DNA of 12,367 bases from Phytoactinopolyspora endophytica (lineage in GTDB: Bacteria > Actinomycetota > Actinomycetes > Jiangellales > Jiangellaceae). Positions 1 to 6,270 of the stretch are shown one piece after another (the stretch's first letter is position 1; every line of letters begins with the position of its first letter). The position numbers were made by a program, and so were the translations under genes. Below the pieces are notes generated by a model. It was not told where the DNA came from, ran no database searches, and saw nothing but the letters and a program-made list of their open reading frames with translations. The stretch spans positions 84,426-96,792 of the forward strand of contig NZ_ML142872.1 in NCBI RefSeq assembly GCF_004138495.1, in the 5' to 3' direction.

Positions 1-119
1 AACTGCACACGGCGTCGCCGGCGACGGACGCGAAGATTCCGGGGCTGCCCGCCGATGAGGCCGCTCGCCTGCGTGACCGCCTCTCGGCACTCGGCGAGGC
101 CAAGGCAGCAGGACTGTGA
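1..119 (+). CDS. C-terminal end of a YdbS-like bacterial PH-domain membrane protein (partial)
   Basis: The gene is cut by the left edge of the window. The first whole codon is at base 3 and the TGA stop is at 117-119, leaving 38 visible residues. The visible tail runs through IPGLPADEAARLRDRL and ends GEAKAAGL. In small actinobacterial YdbS-type bPH2 (DUF304) proteins I recall a similar ending, with an 'IPG' strand followed by a C-terminal helix rich in Arg, Leu and Glu. The stop overlaps the GTG start of the next gene (GTGA at 116-119), which implies translational coupling. That next gene is a YdbT-like PH-domain protein, and YdbS/YdbT pairs are common neighbours. The exact role of these membrane proteins is not established. 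The assignment rests on the short tail plus the neighbour, so it is moderate. Confidence 0.65.
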   Translation, partial: LHTASPATDAKIPGLPADEAARLRDRLSALGEAKAAGL

Positions 120-1516
120 GCAGCGATGCGAGCGTGCCCGACACGGGCACGCCGGAGCATTTCAAGCGTCTGCATCCGCTCACACCGTTGCTGCGGGGGT
201 GGGGATACTTCGCGGCGGTCGTGGTTGTGATGGGTCAGGGAGCATTGCGGGAGCCTGGCCCGATAGCCGTGTACGTGGCGATCGGCATGGGCTTCGTCAT
301 CCTCGGAACCATCGCCGGGGCGGTGTCGTGGTGGTTCACTCGATATGGCTTCGATGGCGACGCCCTGCGGATCGACTCCGGTGTGCTCATGCGGCGGTCC
401 CGCCGGGTCCGTATGGACCGGTTGCAGGCGGTGGACGTCAACCGACCCCTGGTGGGGCGTTTGCTGGGCGTCTCCGAGCTGCGCATGGAGGTGGCCGGCG
501 GTGGTAAGTCGGAGGCTCCGCTGAAGTACTTGTCCGGCGACGATGCGGTACGGCTCCGAGCCGAGCTGCTTGCCCGGGCCGCCGGCATCGACGCGGACAC
601 GCCGGAGGCTCCGGAGCGCCGGATTCACGAGACTCCACTCCGGACCCTGGTGTGGTCGACGGTGCTGTCCGGCGGTTTCGTCTCCGGCGTCCTGTTCGTG
701 GTTGCGGTGATCGTCGCTCTGGTCTTGGTGCCGGCCCAGGCCCGGCTGGGCTTGGTCAGCGCGATGCTGCCCGGACTGTTGGCCACAGGCTACGCCCTGT
801 GGACGCAGCTCGGGCAGAACTTCGGGTTCACGTTGGCGCACTCGCCGGACGGCTACCGTATCCGGAAGGGTCTGCTCGACACCGTCCACCAGACAGTTCC
901 GCCAGGACGGGTTCAGGGCGTATTCGTCCGGCAGCCGCTGCTCTGGCGGCCCAAGGGCTGGGCCGAAGTCCATGTGGACGTGGCCGGTTACGCCGGGAAC
1001 AACTCGGGAGAAACGACGACTCGTACGTCCACCCTGCTTCCCGTGGCGCCGATGGCCGAGGCGATTCAGATCGTCCAGCAGGTTCTCGACGCCGAGCCGA
1101 GCACGGTCGAGCTGAACCCAGCGCCGAAACGCGCACGGTGGCTGCGGCCTATTCAGTGGAGCCGGATGGCCTACGGCGCAGACCGTCAGATCGTCGTCGT
1201 GCGGGATGGGCGCTTCACTCGACGCCTGACCGTGGTGCCGCATGCGAAGACACAGAGCGTCCGGGTGACGCAAGGCCCGGTCCAACGGCGGCTCAACCTG
1301 GCGACAGCACACGTGGACACGACGCCGGGTCCGGTGAACGCGGTGATCCGTCATCGCCTGCCGGAGGAGGCGTTCCGCTTCGTCGAGGAACAGACCCAAC
1401 GTGCACAGTTGGCGCGGAGGGAGGATGTTCGGGAACAATGGATGACGCAGCACGCTCCGCGTGTTCCCCAAGGTGACACCGACGGTGACGCTCGGCCGAG
1501 CGCATCGAGCGAGTGA
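116..1516 (+). CDS. YdbT-like membrane protein with three bacterial PH (bPH2/DUF304) domains
   Basis: This encodes 466 residues from a GTG that overlaps the previous stop. The N-terminus has the RLHPLTPL motif (residues 18-25) usual for this family. Hydrophobic segments at about 25-45 and 50-73 are followed by a first bPH2 domain (about 74-155, with GDALRIDSGVL and RMDRLQAVDV). A second membrane pair lies at about 183-206 and 210-229. It is followed by a second bPH2 domain (about 234-325, including PPGRVQGVFVRQPLLWR) and a third, more divergent one (about 353-430). The last 35 or so residues are polar and probably disordered. The protein should sit in the cytoplasmic membrane with its PH-like domains in the cytoplasm. 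Its biochemical function is unknown for the family. It is followed 21 bp later by panD, so the two are probably cotranscribed, although no functional link is evident. Confidence 0.9.
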   Translation: MSSDASVPDTGTPEHFKRLHPLTPLLRGWGYFAAVVVVMGQGALREPGPIAVYVAIGMGFVILGTIAGAVSWWFTRYGFDGDALRIDSGVLMRRSRRVRMDRLQAVDVNRPLVGRLLGVSELRMEVAGGGKSEAPLKYLSGDDAVRLRAELLARAAGIDADTPEAPERRIHETPLRTLVWSTVLSGGFVSGVLFVVAVIVALVLVPAQARLGLVSAMLPGLLATGYALWTQLGQNFGFTLAHSPDGYRIRKGLLDTVHQTVPPGRVQGVFVRQPLLWRPKGWAEVHVDVAGYAGNNSGETTTRTSTLLPVAPMAEAIQIVQQVLDAEPSTVELNPAPKRARWLRPIQWSRMAYGADRQIVVVRDGRFTRRLTVVPHAKTQSVRVTQGPVQRRLNLATAHVDTTPGPVNAVIRHRLPEEAFRFVEEQTQRAQLARREDVREQWMTQHAPRVPQGDTDGDARPSASSE

Positions 1517-1537
1517 GGCCGAAAGGAAAGTGACAAC

Positions 1538-1963
1538 GTGTTCCGCACGATGATGAAGAGCAAGATTCACCGGGCCACGGTGACGCAGGCAGACCTTCAT
1601 TATGTCGGCTCCGTCACGGTGGATGAGGAGCTCCTCGATGCGGCCGACCTGCTCCCCGGCGAGCAGGTGGACATTGTCGACATCACCAACGGCGCCCGTC
1701 TGACGACGTACACGATCCCCGGCGAGCGCGGGTCCGGTGTGCTCGGGATCAACGGTGCCGCGGCGCGGCTGGTGCAACCGGGCGACTTGGTGATCCTGAT
1801 CAGTTACGGGATGTTCGACGAAGCTGAGATCCGTGCGCTCGAGCCGCGAATCGTTCACGTCGATGAGTTCAACCGTACCGTCGCCACCGGCAGGGACGCG
1901 GCCGAGCCCGTGCCCGGAGCCGATGGCCAGATCCCGGGAACACTCGTGAAGGCCTCCACCTGA
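1538..1963 (+). CDS. panD: Aspartate 1-decarboxylase (pyruvoyl enzyme), PanD
   Basis: PanD decarboxylates L-aspartate to beta-alanine, which PanC then joins to pantoate to make pantothenate. The 141-residue product keeps the residues expected from the E. coli enzyme at the same numbers: Lys9, His11, the Gly24-Ser25 self-cleavage site (in YVGSVTVD) that creates the pyruvoyl group, Arg54, Thr57 and Tyr58. The region N72-GAA-75 (INGAAARL) and the strand VILISYG are also typical. The GTG start at 1538 is preferred over ATG at 1550 or 1553. It gives the family's usual N-terminus ([16 protein letters not shown]), and GGAAAG at 1525-1530 sits 7 bases upstream as a ribosome binding site. The protein should self-process in the cytoplasm. 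In many actinomycetes panD lies beside panC; here it is about 8 kb away, behind PH-domain genes. Confidence 0.97.
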   Translation: MFRTMMKSKIHRATVTQADLHYVGSVTVDEELLDAADLLPGEQVDIVDITNGARLTTYTIPGERGSGVLGINGAAARLVQPGDLVILISYGMFDEAEIRALEPRIVHVDEFNRTVATGRDAAEPVPGADGQIPGTLVKAST

Positions 1964-1999
1964 CCGTGTGGTCCTGACTGGGGGATATACCCAGGGTGC

Positions 2000-2031
2000 A
2001 TGCCATCGGCCGGCGTCAGGCAGGATGGCAT
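2000..2031 (+). terminator. Hairpin downstream of panD, possible terminator without U-tract or regulatory stem
   Basis: ATGCCATC (2000-2007) and GATGGCAT (2024-2031) are perfect 8-bp inverted arms with 16 bases between them. Inside, GCC (2009-2011) can pair with GGC (2019-2021), extending the stem across a small internal loop. It starts 36 bases after the panD stop. No T-run follows (the next bases are cgtgctcgattgtcc), so it is not a canonical intrinsic terminator. It could equally be a regulator-binding palindrome or an RNA stem in the leader of the downstream genes. Confidence 0.3.
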
Positions 2032-2032
2032 C

Positions 2033-2110
2033 GTGCTCGATTGTCCTTCCGCGCTGTGTCAGATTGCTGGCCCTGGCGTCCTCGCCGGCCCCGCCACCGT
2101 GGTGGGATGA
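2033..2110 (+). other. Possible 25-codon upstream ORF (leader peptide) before the membrane-protein pair
   Basis: A GTG at 2033 opens a 25-residue frame, MLDCPSALCQIAGPGVLAGP followed by ATVVG, and stops at TGA 2108-2110, three bases before the GTG of the next gene and in the same frame. CAGGAT (2021-2026) lies 6 bases upstream of that GTG, where a -10 box for a leaderless transcript would sit. I do not recognise the peptide. A chance ORF is the default explanation, and only its position is suggestive. Confidence 0.15.
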
Positions 2111-2113
2111 GCT

Positions 2114-2482
2114 GTGGTCGACATTCTGGTCTACGCGATCGTCGGGTCGTCGTTGCTCTACGCCACCTGGGCTCTGGTGGCCGTGGTGCGCAACCAGAAC
2201 CCGCGCGAACCCTTCGTCATCGGCGCCGGCGTCGTCGAGCTGTTGCTGCTGGTCCAGATGGTGGTGGCCTTCGTCGTCATGATCGTCGACGATGGCCCGA
2301 GCGACGCGGCGCTCTTCATCAGCTACCTGCTGTTCACTGTGCTGCTGCTTCCGGTCGCGCTGTTCTGGGCGCTTGCCGAGAAGTCCCGCTGGGGGACCTC
2401 GGTGCTGGTCTTCGCGGCGCTCGTGGTGCCTGCTCTGGTGGTGCGGCTGCAGGACATCTGGGACGGAGCACCCGGTGTCTGA
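2114..2482 (+). CDS. Small four-helix integral membrane protein, function unknown
   Basis: This encodes 122 residues from a GTG at 2114, with a G-rich GGTGGGATGA just upstream as a loose ribosome binding site. Four hydrophobic helices are visible: about 3-23 (ILVYAIVGSSLLYATWALVA), 34-57 (VIGAGVVELLLLVQMVVAFVVMIV), 65-86 and 93-112. The second and third are separated by the acidic DDGPSD loop. A conserved-looking ending, SRWGTSVLVFAALVVPALVVRLQDIW, resembles small uncharacterised actinobacterial membrane proteins, from memory of the pattern. No catalytic motif is visible. Its end overlaps the next gene by 8 bases, so the two are translated together and may form a heteromeric membrane complex. 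That last point is inference. Confidence 0.8.
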   Translation: MVDILVYAIVGSSLLYATWALVAVVRNQNPREPFVIGAGVVELLLLVQMVVAFVVMIVDDGPSDAALFISYLLFTVLLLPVALFWALAEKSRWGTSVLVFAALVVPALVVRLQDIWDGAPGV

Positions 2483-2912
2483 GCAGTCTCTGAGCGGCGA
2501 CCGCGATCCGGAGGGTGAGCGGGTTACCCGGACCAGTGGTCCGGGCCGCCTGCTGGTCGCCGTGTACGCCGTGTTCGCCGTCGCTGCGACTGCACGCGCT
2601 CTGTACCAGATCCTGACCAAGTTCGACGACGCACCCACCGCGTACCTGCTGTCCGCGTTCGCTGCCGCTGTCTATGTGGTGGCGACGGTGGCGCTCAGCC
2701 GTTCCGGTGCGGCGTCGTGGCGGATCGCGCTCACGGCCGTCGTCGTAGAGATGGTGGGGGTGCTCGTCGTCGGCACCATCACGGTCACCGATGTGGTGGA
2801 CTTCCCCGCGGACACGGTGTGGTCGGACTACGGCCGTGGATACGGGTTCGTCCCGCTCGTCCTCCCGGTGTTCGGCCTGCTCTGGCTCCGGCGGACAAAA
2901 GCCCGGCCGTGA
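2475..2912 (+). CDS. Small integral membrane protein, partner of the preceding gene, function unknown
   Basis: The chosen start is GTG 2475, because GGAG at 2465-2468 sits 6 bases upstream and because this gives an 8-base overlap with the preceding gene. The open frame extends further upstream, but only as an overlap. The 145-residue product has a polar N-terminus of about 24 residues, then four hydrophobic helices (about 25-45, 55-75, 83-105 and 124-140). Between the third and fourth lies DFPADTVWSDYGRGYGFVPL, which looks like a conserved extracytoplasmic loop; I recall similar GRGYGFVPLVLP patterns in uncharacterised actinobacterial membrane proteins. No enzyme or transporter motif is recognisable. 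Its stop (2910-2912) lies 4 bases from the stop of the convergent lipoprotein gene. Confidence 0.82.
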   Translation: MSEQSLSGDRDPEGERVTRTSGPGRLLVAVYAVFAVAATARALYQILTKFDDAPTAYLLSAFAAAVYVVATVALSRSGAASWRIALTAVVVEMVGVLVVGTITVTDVVDFPADTVWSDYGRGYGFVPLVLPVFGLLWLRRTKARP

Positions 2913-2916
2913 CGGG

Positions 2917-3570
2917 TCATTCCGCGCCATCGGCCAGAAGCTGTGCCGTCTCCCGGGCGAGGATGTAGGCGGGCAGCATGCCTTCGTACTCCTCGGTGTC
3001 GAACCCGCTGACCGTCACAACGGCGACCTCGTCACCGGTGCTGACCGCGAACGCGCGTTCCCGCTTGCGTTCGTCCACGGCAGGCAGGAAACGGACATAT
3101 GCCGTCTCGACGCCGTCGACGCCCGCGATCTCGATCTGGCGGGACTCAGGCTCTTCGACCTCACCGGCTCCGTCGGCGAGGAATTCTTCCAGGGCTTGCT
3201 CGGCGTCCTCGGCAGGGCCGGACCAGACGCGGATGTAGCCGAGCCAGCCGGCCGGCTTGGCGTCGATTTCGCACACGGGCATCAGGCCTCCCTGCTCGAA
3301 GTCGAGGTCGGCCAGGACGCTCTCGGCGGTCCAGGCGTCCGCGATATCGAACGTGATGGGCACGTCGCACTCGTCATCGTCGGCCAGCGCGGCGATCGGC
3401 TCTGCCGCCACGGCGCCCTCGTCGAACGGGTCTGCGGCGGCCGTCGTCGTGTCGGCAGGCTCGGTCTCCCCGGGATCCAGTCCCGCATCGTCCGAGCCGC
3501 TGCAGCCGGCGACGACGAGCATCACGGCTGCCAGACCAGTTACCGCGGAAGTGTGCACGTCACTCCTCAT
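2917..3570 (-). CDS. Putative secreted lipoprotein with an acidic linker, function unknown
   Basis: From ATG 3568-3570 the product is 217 residues. It begins with a short signal peptide (MRSDVHTSAVTGLAAVMLVV) and a lipobox VAGC with the lipid-modified Cys at residue 23, so it should be anchored on the outer face of the membrane. Residues 24-67 are a flexible linker rich in Asp, Glu, Ala and Thr. The folded part (about 68-217) contains Cys68 and Cys100, a possible disulfide pair, plus IDAKPAGWLGYIRVW and GVDGVETAYVRFLP. I cannot name the family; it resembles uncharacterised actinomycete lipoproteins. The start is uncertain. GTG at 3573 or 3585 would add 1 or 5 residues, and GTG at 3558 has AGGAG 4 bases upstream but would leave a signal peptide with no Arg or Lys. 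It lies 182 bases downstream of the MFS gene on the same strand. Confidence 0.82.
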   Translation of the reverse strand: MRSDVHTSAVTGLAAVMLVVAGCSGSDDAGLDPGETEPADTTTAAADPFDEGAVAAEPIAALADDDECDVPITFDIADAWTAESVLADLDFEQGGLMPVCEIDAKPAGWLGYIRVWSGPAEDAEQALEEFLADGAGEVEEPESRQIEIAGVDGVETAYVRFLPAVDERKRERAFAVSTGDEVAVVTVSGFDTEEYEGMLPAYILARETAQLLADGAE

Positions 3571-3752
3571 CACATATCTGTCCACCGTTGAGGCGGACGT
3601 ACCGGACCATCGAACAACCTAGTGTCCTGCAGCGGATTTCCGACGCGGGACAACTCGTGACGATCATTGGACGACGGGTACGCGGTATCGGTTCAAGGTG
3701 GGTGCGTGACGTGTATCTCTGGCGTGGTGAAGGGGGCCGGGACGCCACTGGG
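3571..3752 (-). other. Intergenic region between the MFS gene and the lipoprotein gene
   Basis: This 182-base stretch lies downstream of the MFS stop and upstream of the lipoprotein start, both on the minus strand. It is long enough for an independent promoter. On the minus strand TAGGTT (near 3617-3622) could be a -10 box, but I see no convincing -35 partner. No strong hairpin with a T-run is visible. I see no gene in it. Confidence 0.3.
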
Positions 3753-4979
3753 TCAACGGTGGTCGGCCGGCGTTCGGTCCGTCGTGGTCTGCTGACGGAG
3801 CGCGGATGCGACCGAGGTGCCGAGCAAGCCCGCCGCGACGGCGACGGTGAGCGCGGCGAGCACGCCTTCATGGTCGCCGATCCAGCCCAGCAGAGGTGGA
3901 CCGGCCAGGAACGCCGTATAGCCGATCGACGCGACGACGCTGACCCGCGCGGGTGCCCGCGCCGGATCGTCGGACGCGGCGCTCATGCCGACCGGGAAGC
4001 CGAGCGACGCGCCCGCACCCCAGAGCAGGATCCCCACGCCGGCCACGGCGAGATGGCTGTCGATGACCACCATGAGAGCGCCGACCGCGGCGAGCACGCC
4101 GCTGCACCGCACCACCATGGCCCGGCCGTACTTGTCCAGGAACCAGGTCCCGGACAGTCTTCCGAGGGTCATGGCCGTGACGAATACGGCGAAGCCGGCC
4201 GACCCGACCGCGTTGCTCACGTTGTAGCCGTCGACGAGCCCGACAGCCAGCCAGTCGTTGGCGATCCCCTCGATCAGGGCGAAGGAGAGCACCAGGAGGC
4301 CGATCAGCAGGGTGCGCGGTTCGCGCCAGGCACGCCAAACCGAGATCGTCCCCCGACTGTGCGTCTCGTCGTCCTCGTTTTCGGTCTGCCGCGGGAGGAA
4401 GTGCCGCGTACTCAGTACCGTGACGAGGACTACGCCGCCGCCGACGACACCTAGGTGGATGGGGACCGGAACCTCGAGCCAGGTCATTCCCGCGCCGAGG
4501 CCGGCACCCATGACGGTGCCCAGGCTGAAGGCGGCGTGGAAGCGAGGCATGATGGCCCGGCCGAGCAGACGTTCCACCGCGGCGCCCTCGACGTTCATGG
4601 CGACGTCCCAGGTGCCCGTCCCGTATCCGAGCGCGGCCAGGCTGAAGGCGACGGCGGCAACGCTCGCGACGGGATCGACGCCGATGCTGGCCAGGACCAG
4701 GCCACTGCCGGCCAGGATCGATCCGAAGGCCACCGTCCGTGCGGCGCCGATCTTGTTCACTACGAAGCCCGACGTCGGGAGGGCGATCACAGCTCCGATG
4801 GCCAGCGCCAGCAGCAGCCGGCCCAGTTCACTGGGCTGCAGCCCGAGAGCGTCTCTCACCTGCGGGATACGTGCCATCCACGATGCGAAGCCGAAGCCGT
4901 TGGCGGCGAAGACAAGCATGACAGCGTTCCGGGCCATCACCGGTTGACGCGTGCTGAGCACGTCTGTGGAGCTAGGCAT
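3753..4979 (-). CDS. Major facilitator superfamily transporter, MosC/YbjJ-like
   Basis: The 408-residue product has about 12 hydrophobic helices in two halves, joined by a charged central loop (about 192-222, including NEDDETHSRG). Hallmarks of the MosC/YbjJ branch of MFS carriers are present: FGFASWMARIPQVRDALGL (30-47), the first-half loop GFVVNKIGAAR (71-81), GTWDVAMNVEGAAVER (122-137) and MPRFHAAFSLGTVMGAG (144-160). The substrate is unknown. MosC is linked to rhizopine and YbjJ is uncharacterised, so neither tells us the cargo here. ATG 4979 is chosen because AGGA sits 6 bases upstream; a GTG at 4997 would add six residues but has no ribosome binding site. The gene diverges from a LacI-family regulator, and a twin palindrome sits between 34 and 61 bases upstream of this start. 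Repression of this transporter by that regulator is therefore likely. Confidence 0.92.
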   Translation of the reverse strand: MPSSTDVLSTRQPVMARNAVMLVFAANGFGFASWMARIPQVRDALGLQPSELGRLLLALAIGAVIALPTSGFVVNKIGAARTVAFGSILAGSGLVLASIGVDPVASVAAVAFSLAALGYGTGTWDVAMNVEGAAVERLLGRAIMPRFHAAFSLGTVMGAGLGAGMTWLEVPVPIHLGVVGGGVVLVTVLSTRHFLPRQTENEDDETHSRGTISVWRAWREPRTLLIGLLVLSFALIEGIANDWLAVGLVDGYNVSNAVGSAGFAVFVTAMTLGRLSGTWFLDKYGRAMVVRCSGVLAAVGALMVVIDSHLAVAGVGILLWGAGASLGFPVGMSAASDDPARAPARVSVVASIGYTAFLAGPPLLGWIGDHEGVLAALTVAVAAGLLGTSVASALRQQTTTDRTPADHR

Positions 4980-5012
4980 CGCTGGTCCTGATGTCACGTG
5001 TGAACAAGGGGG

Positions 5013-5040
5013 TCGAATCGATTCGATCGAATCGATTCGA
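5013..5040. promoter_or_regulatory. Two abutting 14-bp palindromes, likely LacI-family operator
   Basis: TCGAATCGATTCGA occurs at 5013-5026 and again, without a gap, at 5027-5040. Each copy is a perfect palindrome centred on CG, so the whole 28 bp is also self-complementary. Even-length palindromes with a central CG are typical LacI-family operator halves. The site is the most AT-rich spot in the divergent region between the MFS gene and the LacI-type gene. It overlaps the putative -10 of the MFS promoter and abuts the putative -10 of the regulator, as expected for repression and autoregulation. Direct binding is inferred. Confidence 0.8.
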
Positions 5041-5055
5041 TATCATGCCAGTCAA
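5026..5055 (-). promoter_or_regulatory. Putative promoter of the MFS transporter gene
   Basis: Read on the minus strand, TTGACT (5050-5055) matches the -35 consensus at five of six positions. It is followed after 18 bases by TTCGAT (5026-5031), an acceptable TnnnAT-type -10. Transcription would start near 5019, giving a leader of about 40 bases before ATG 4979. The -10 and start lie inside the twin palindrome, so a bound repressor would block polymerase. Confidence 0.45.
5041..5046 (+). promoter_or_regulatory. Putative -10 box for the LacI-type regulator gene
   Basis: TATCAT starts directly after the second palindrome and matches TATAAT at four of six positions. The base 17 upstream falls in the operator (TCGATT at 5018-5023), a poor -35. 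If used, the leader would be about 114 bases. That leader holds an inverted repeat, CCACGC (5107-5112) with GCGTGG (5121-5126), whose role is unknown. Confidence 0.3.
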
Positions 5056-5166
5056 TCACATAGACGCGCAAGTGCCGAGCATCGCCGCCGACCTCGCGTC
5101 GTCTGGCCACGCTCGGCCGTGCGTGGTAGTAAGGCTTGTCATCGAGTATCCGGGGAGGTGGCTTGA

Positions 5167-6231
5167 GTGGGCGCACAGCGGACCACGCTCTCGGCGGTAG
5201 CCGTCCGAGCGGGCGTCTCGCCGTCCACAGCATCACTCGCCTTCAGCGGCGCCGGCCCGGTCGCCCAGGAGACCCGTGAGCGGGTGCTGACGGCAGCCCG
5301 GGAGCTCGGCTACACCGGACCCGACCCGACCGCCCGGTCGTTGCGGCAAGGACGATCCGGCATCGTCGCGACCCTGATCGGGGAGCGGCTGCTGTATGCG
5401 TTCCGCGACCCGGTCGCGGTGGGGCTGCTGGACGGGCTCGCCGAGGAGTTGAGCTCGCTGGACTCCGGTTTGCTGCTGATCTCCGGTGACGCGACACGCA
5501 TCGGGCCGACACCGGCACAGGTGGCACGGATGCCGATGGATGCGGTGATCTTCGCGATGTGCGGGCGTGACGACGACCCGTTGCTGGACCATTTCGTCGA
5601 GCGGGGCATCTCGGTCGTGGCGGTGGACGGTCCGCACCGTGATGATGTCGCCGTGCTGGACATCGATGATCGCGGCGGCTCGTCGGAGCTCGCTCGGCAT
5701 CTGCTCGGACTCGGGCATGTACGGGTGGCGGTCGTAGCCCTGCCCAGTAGGCTCGACGGCCGCCGTGGACCGATGGATGATGCCCGCCGGAATGAAATCG
5801 GCTTCTCCGATGTCCGGTTGCGTCTGCAGGCCACGGAGGAGGTCTTCGGGCGGGTGCCGGTGTTCGAGGCGCCCACCAATCTCATCGAGGAAGGCGAGCT
5901 GGCGGCTGCCCATCTACTCGACGCCGGGGAGACCGACCGGCCGACGGCGATCGTGGCCCAGAGCGACCTCCTCGCCGTCGGCGTCATGAGGGCGGCGCAT
6001 GCGCGTGGCATACGAGTTCCGGAGGACCTGAGCGTCGTCGGTTTCGACGGCATCGATACGCCGTGGCTCGACGACTATGTGCTCACCACGGTGGAACAGC
6101 CTTTCGTCGAGAAGGGGCGCGCCGCGGGACGGATGGTGGCGGACATCTTGGCCGGCCGTCGCCCTGACGACGTTCGGCTGCCGATCAAGGTCCGCATCGG
6201 CACCACCACCGGGCCACCGCCAGGTCCATGA
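5167..6231 (+). CDS. LacI-family transcriptional regulator
   Basis: The product is 354 residues, the usual LacI/GalR length. The N-terminal helix-turn-helix is at residues 8-27 (LSAVAVRAGVSPSTASLAFS), followed by VAQETRERVLTAARELGYTG and the hinge region ARSLRQGRSG. The rest is a periplasmic-binding-protein-like ligand domain: IVATLIGERLLYAF, VIFAMCGRDDDP, VVAVDGP, DIDDRGGSSELARHLLGLGHVRVAVVALP, TAIVAQSDLLAVGVMRAAHARGIRVPEDLSVVGFDGID and the ending TTVEQPFVEKGRAAGRMVADIL. The specificity positions of the recognition helix are Pro19, Ser20 and Leu24, unlike E. coli LacI. GTG 5167 is supported by GGGGAGG at 5152-5158. The ligand is unknown, probably a small sugar-like or other effector. Divergence from the MFS gene across the twin palindrome makes that gene the likely target, together with itself. 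Confidence 0.95.
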   Translation: MGAQRTTLSAVAVRAGVSPSTASLAFSGAGPVAQETRERVLTAARELGYTGPDPTARSLRQGRSGIVATLIGERLLYAFRDPVAVGLLDGLAEELSSLDSGLLLISGDATRIGPTPAQVARMPMDAVIFAMCGRDDDPLLDHFVERGISVVAVDGPHRDDVAVLDIDDRGGSSELARHLLGLGHVRVAVVALPSRLDGRRGPMDDARRNEIGFSDVRLRLQATEEVFGRVPVFEAPTNLIEEGELAAAHLLDAGETDRPTAIVAQSDLLAVGVMRAAHARGIRVPEDLSVVGFDGIDTPWLDDYVLTTVEQPFVEKGRAAGRMVADILAGRRPDDVRLPIKVRIGTTTGPPPGP

Positions 6232-6258
6232 CCCACGATCGTCGGGACACTGCATGGG

Positions 6259-6264
6259 TACGCT
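6259..6264 (+). promoter_or_regulatory. Putative -10 box for a leaderless DUF2520 transcript
   Basis: TACGCT fits the actinobacterial TAnnnT pattern and ends 6 bases before GTG 6271, so transcription would begin at or next to the start codon. No ribosome binding site lies upstream of that GTG, which agrees with leaderless translation. No good -35 element is visible. Confidence 0.35.
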
Positions 6265-6270
6265 GGCGCC

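Larger units (their letters stand above)
1964..2113 (+). other. Intergenic region between panD and the small membrane-protein pair
   Basis: This 150-base gap is the first plausible transcription boundary after the PH/panD operon. It holds a small GC-rich stem (CTGGG at 1978-1982 with CCCAG at 1990-1994, loop GGATATA). It also holds a longer inverted repeat (2000-2031) and a short in-frame ORF (2033-2110). CTGACC at 1960-1965 followed after 18 bases by GATATA could be a weak promoter. No strong promoter or U-tract is visible. Confidence 0.4.

Noticed and set aside
652..1476. Second plus-strand open frame inside the YdbT-like gene
   Set aside because: It is out of frame with the clear PH-domain protein and its translation is Arg/Gly/Ala-rich without domain signals.
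3588..4991. Plus-strand open frames opposite the MFS gene
   Set aside because: They are antisense shadows of the MosC/YbjJ-like transporter, with low-complexity, charged translations and no family signature.
4980..4997. GTG 4997 as the start of the MFS gene
   Set aside because: There is no ribosome binding site upstream of it, whereas ATG 4979 has AGGA at a 6-base spacing and keeps the whole conserved protein.
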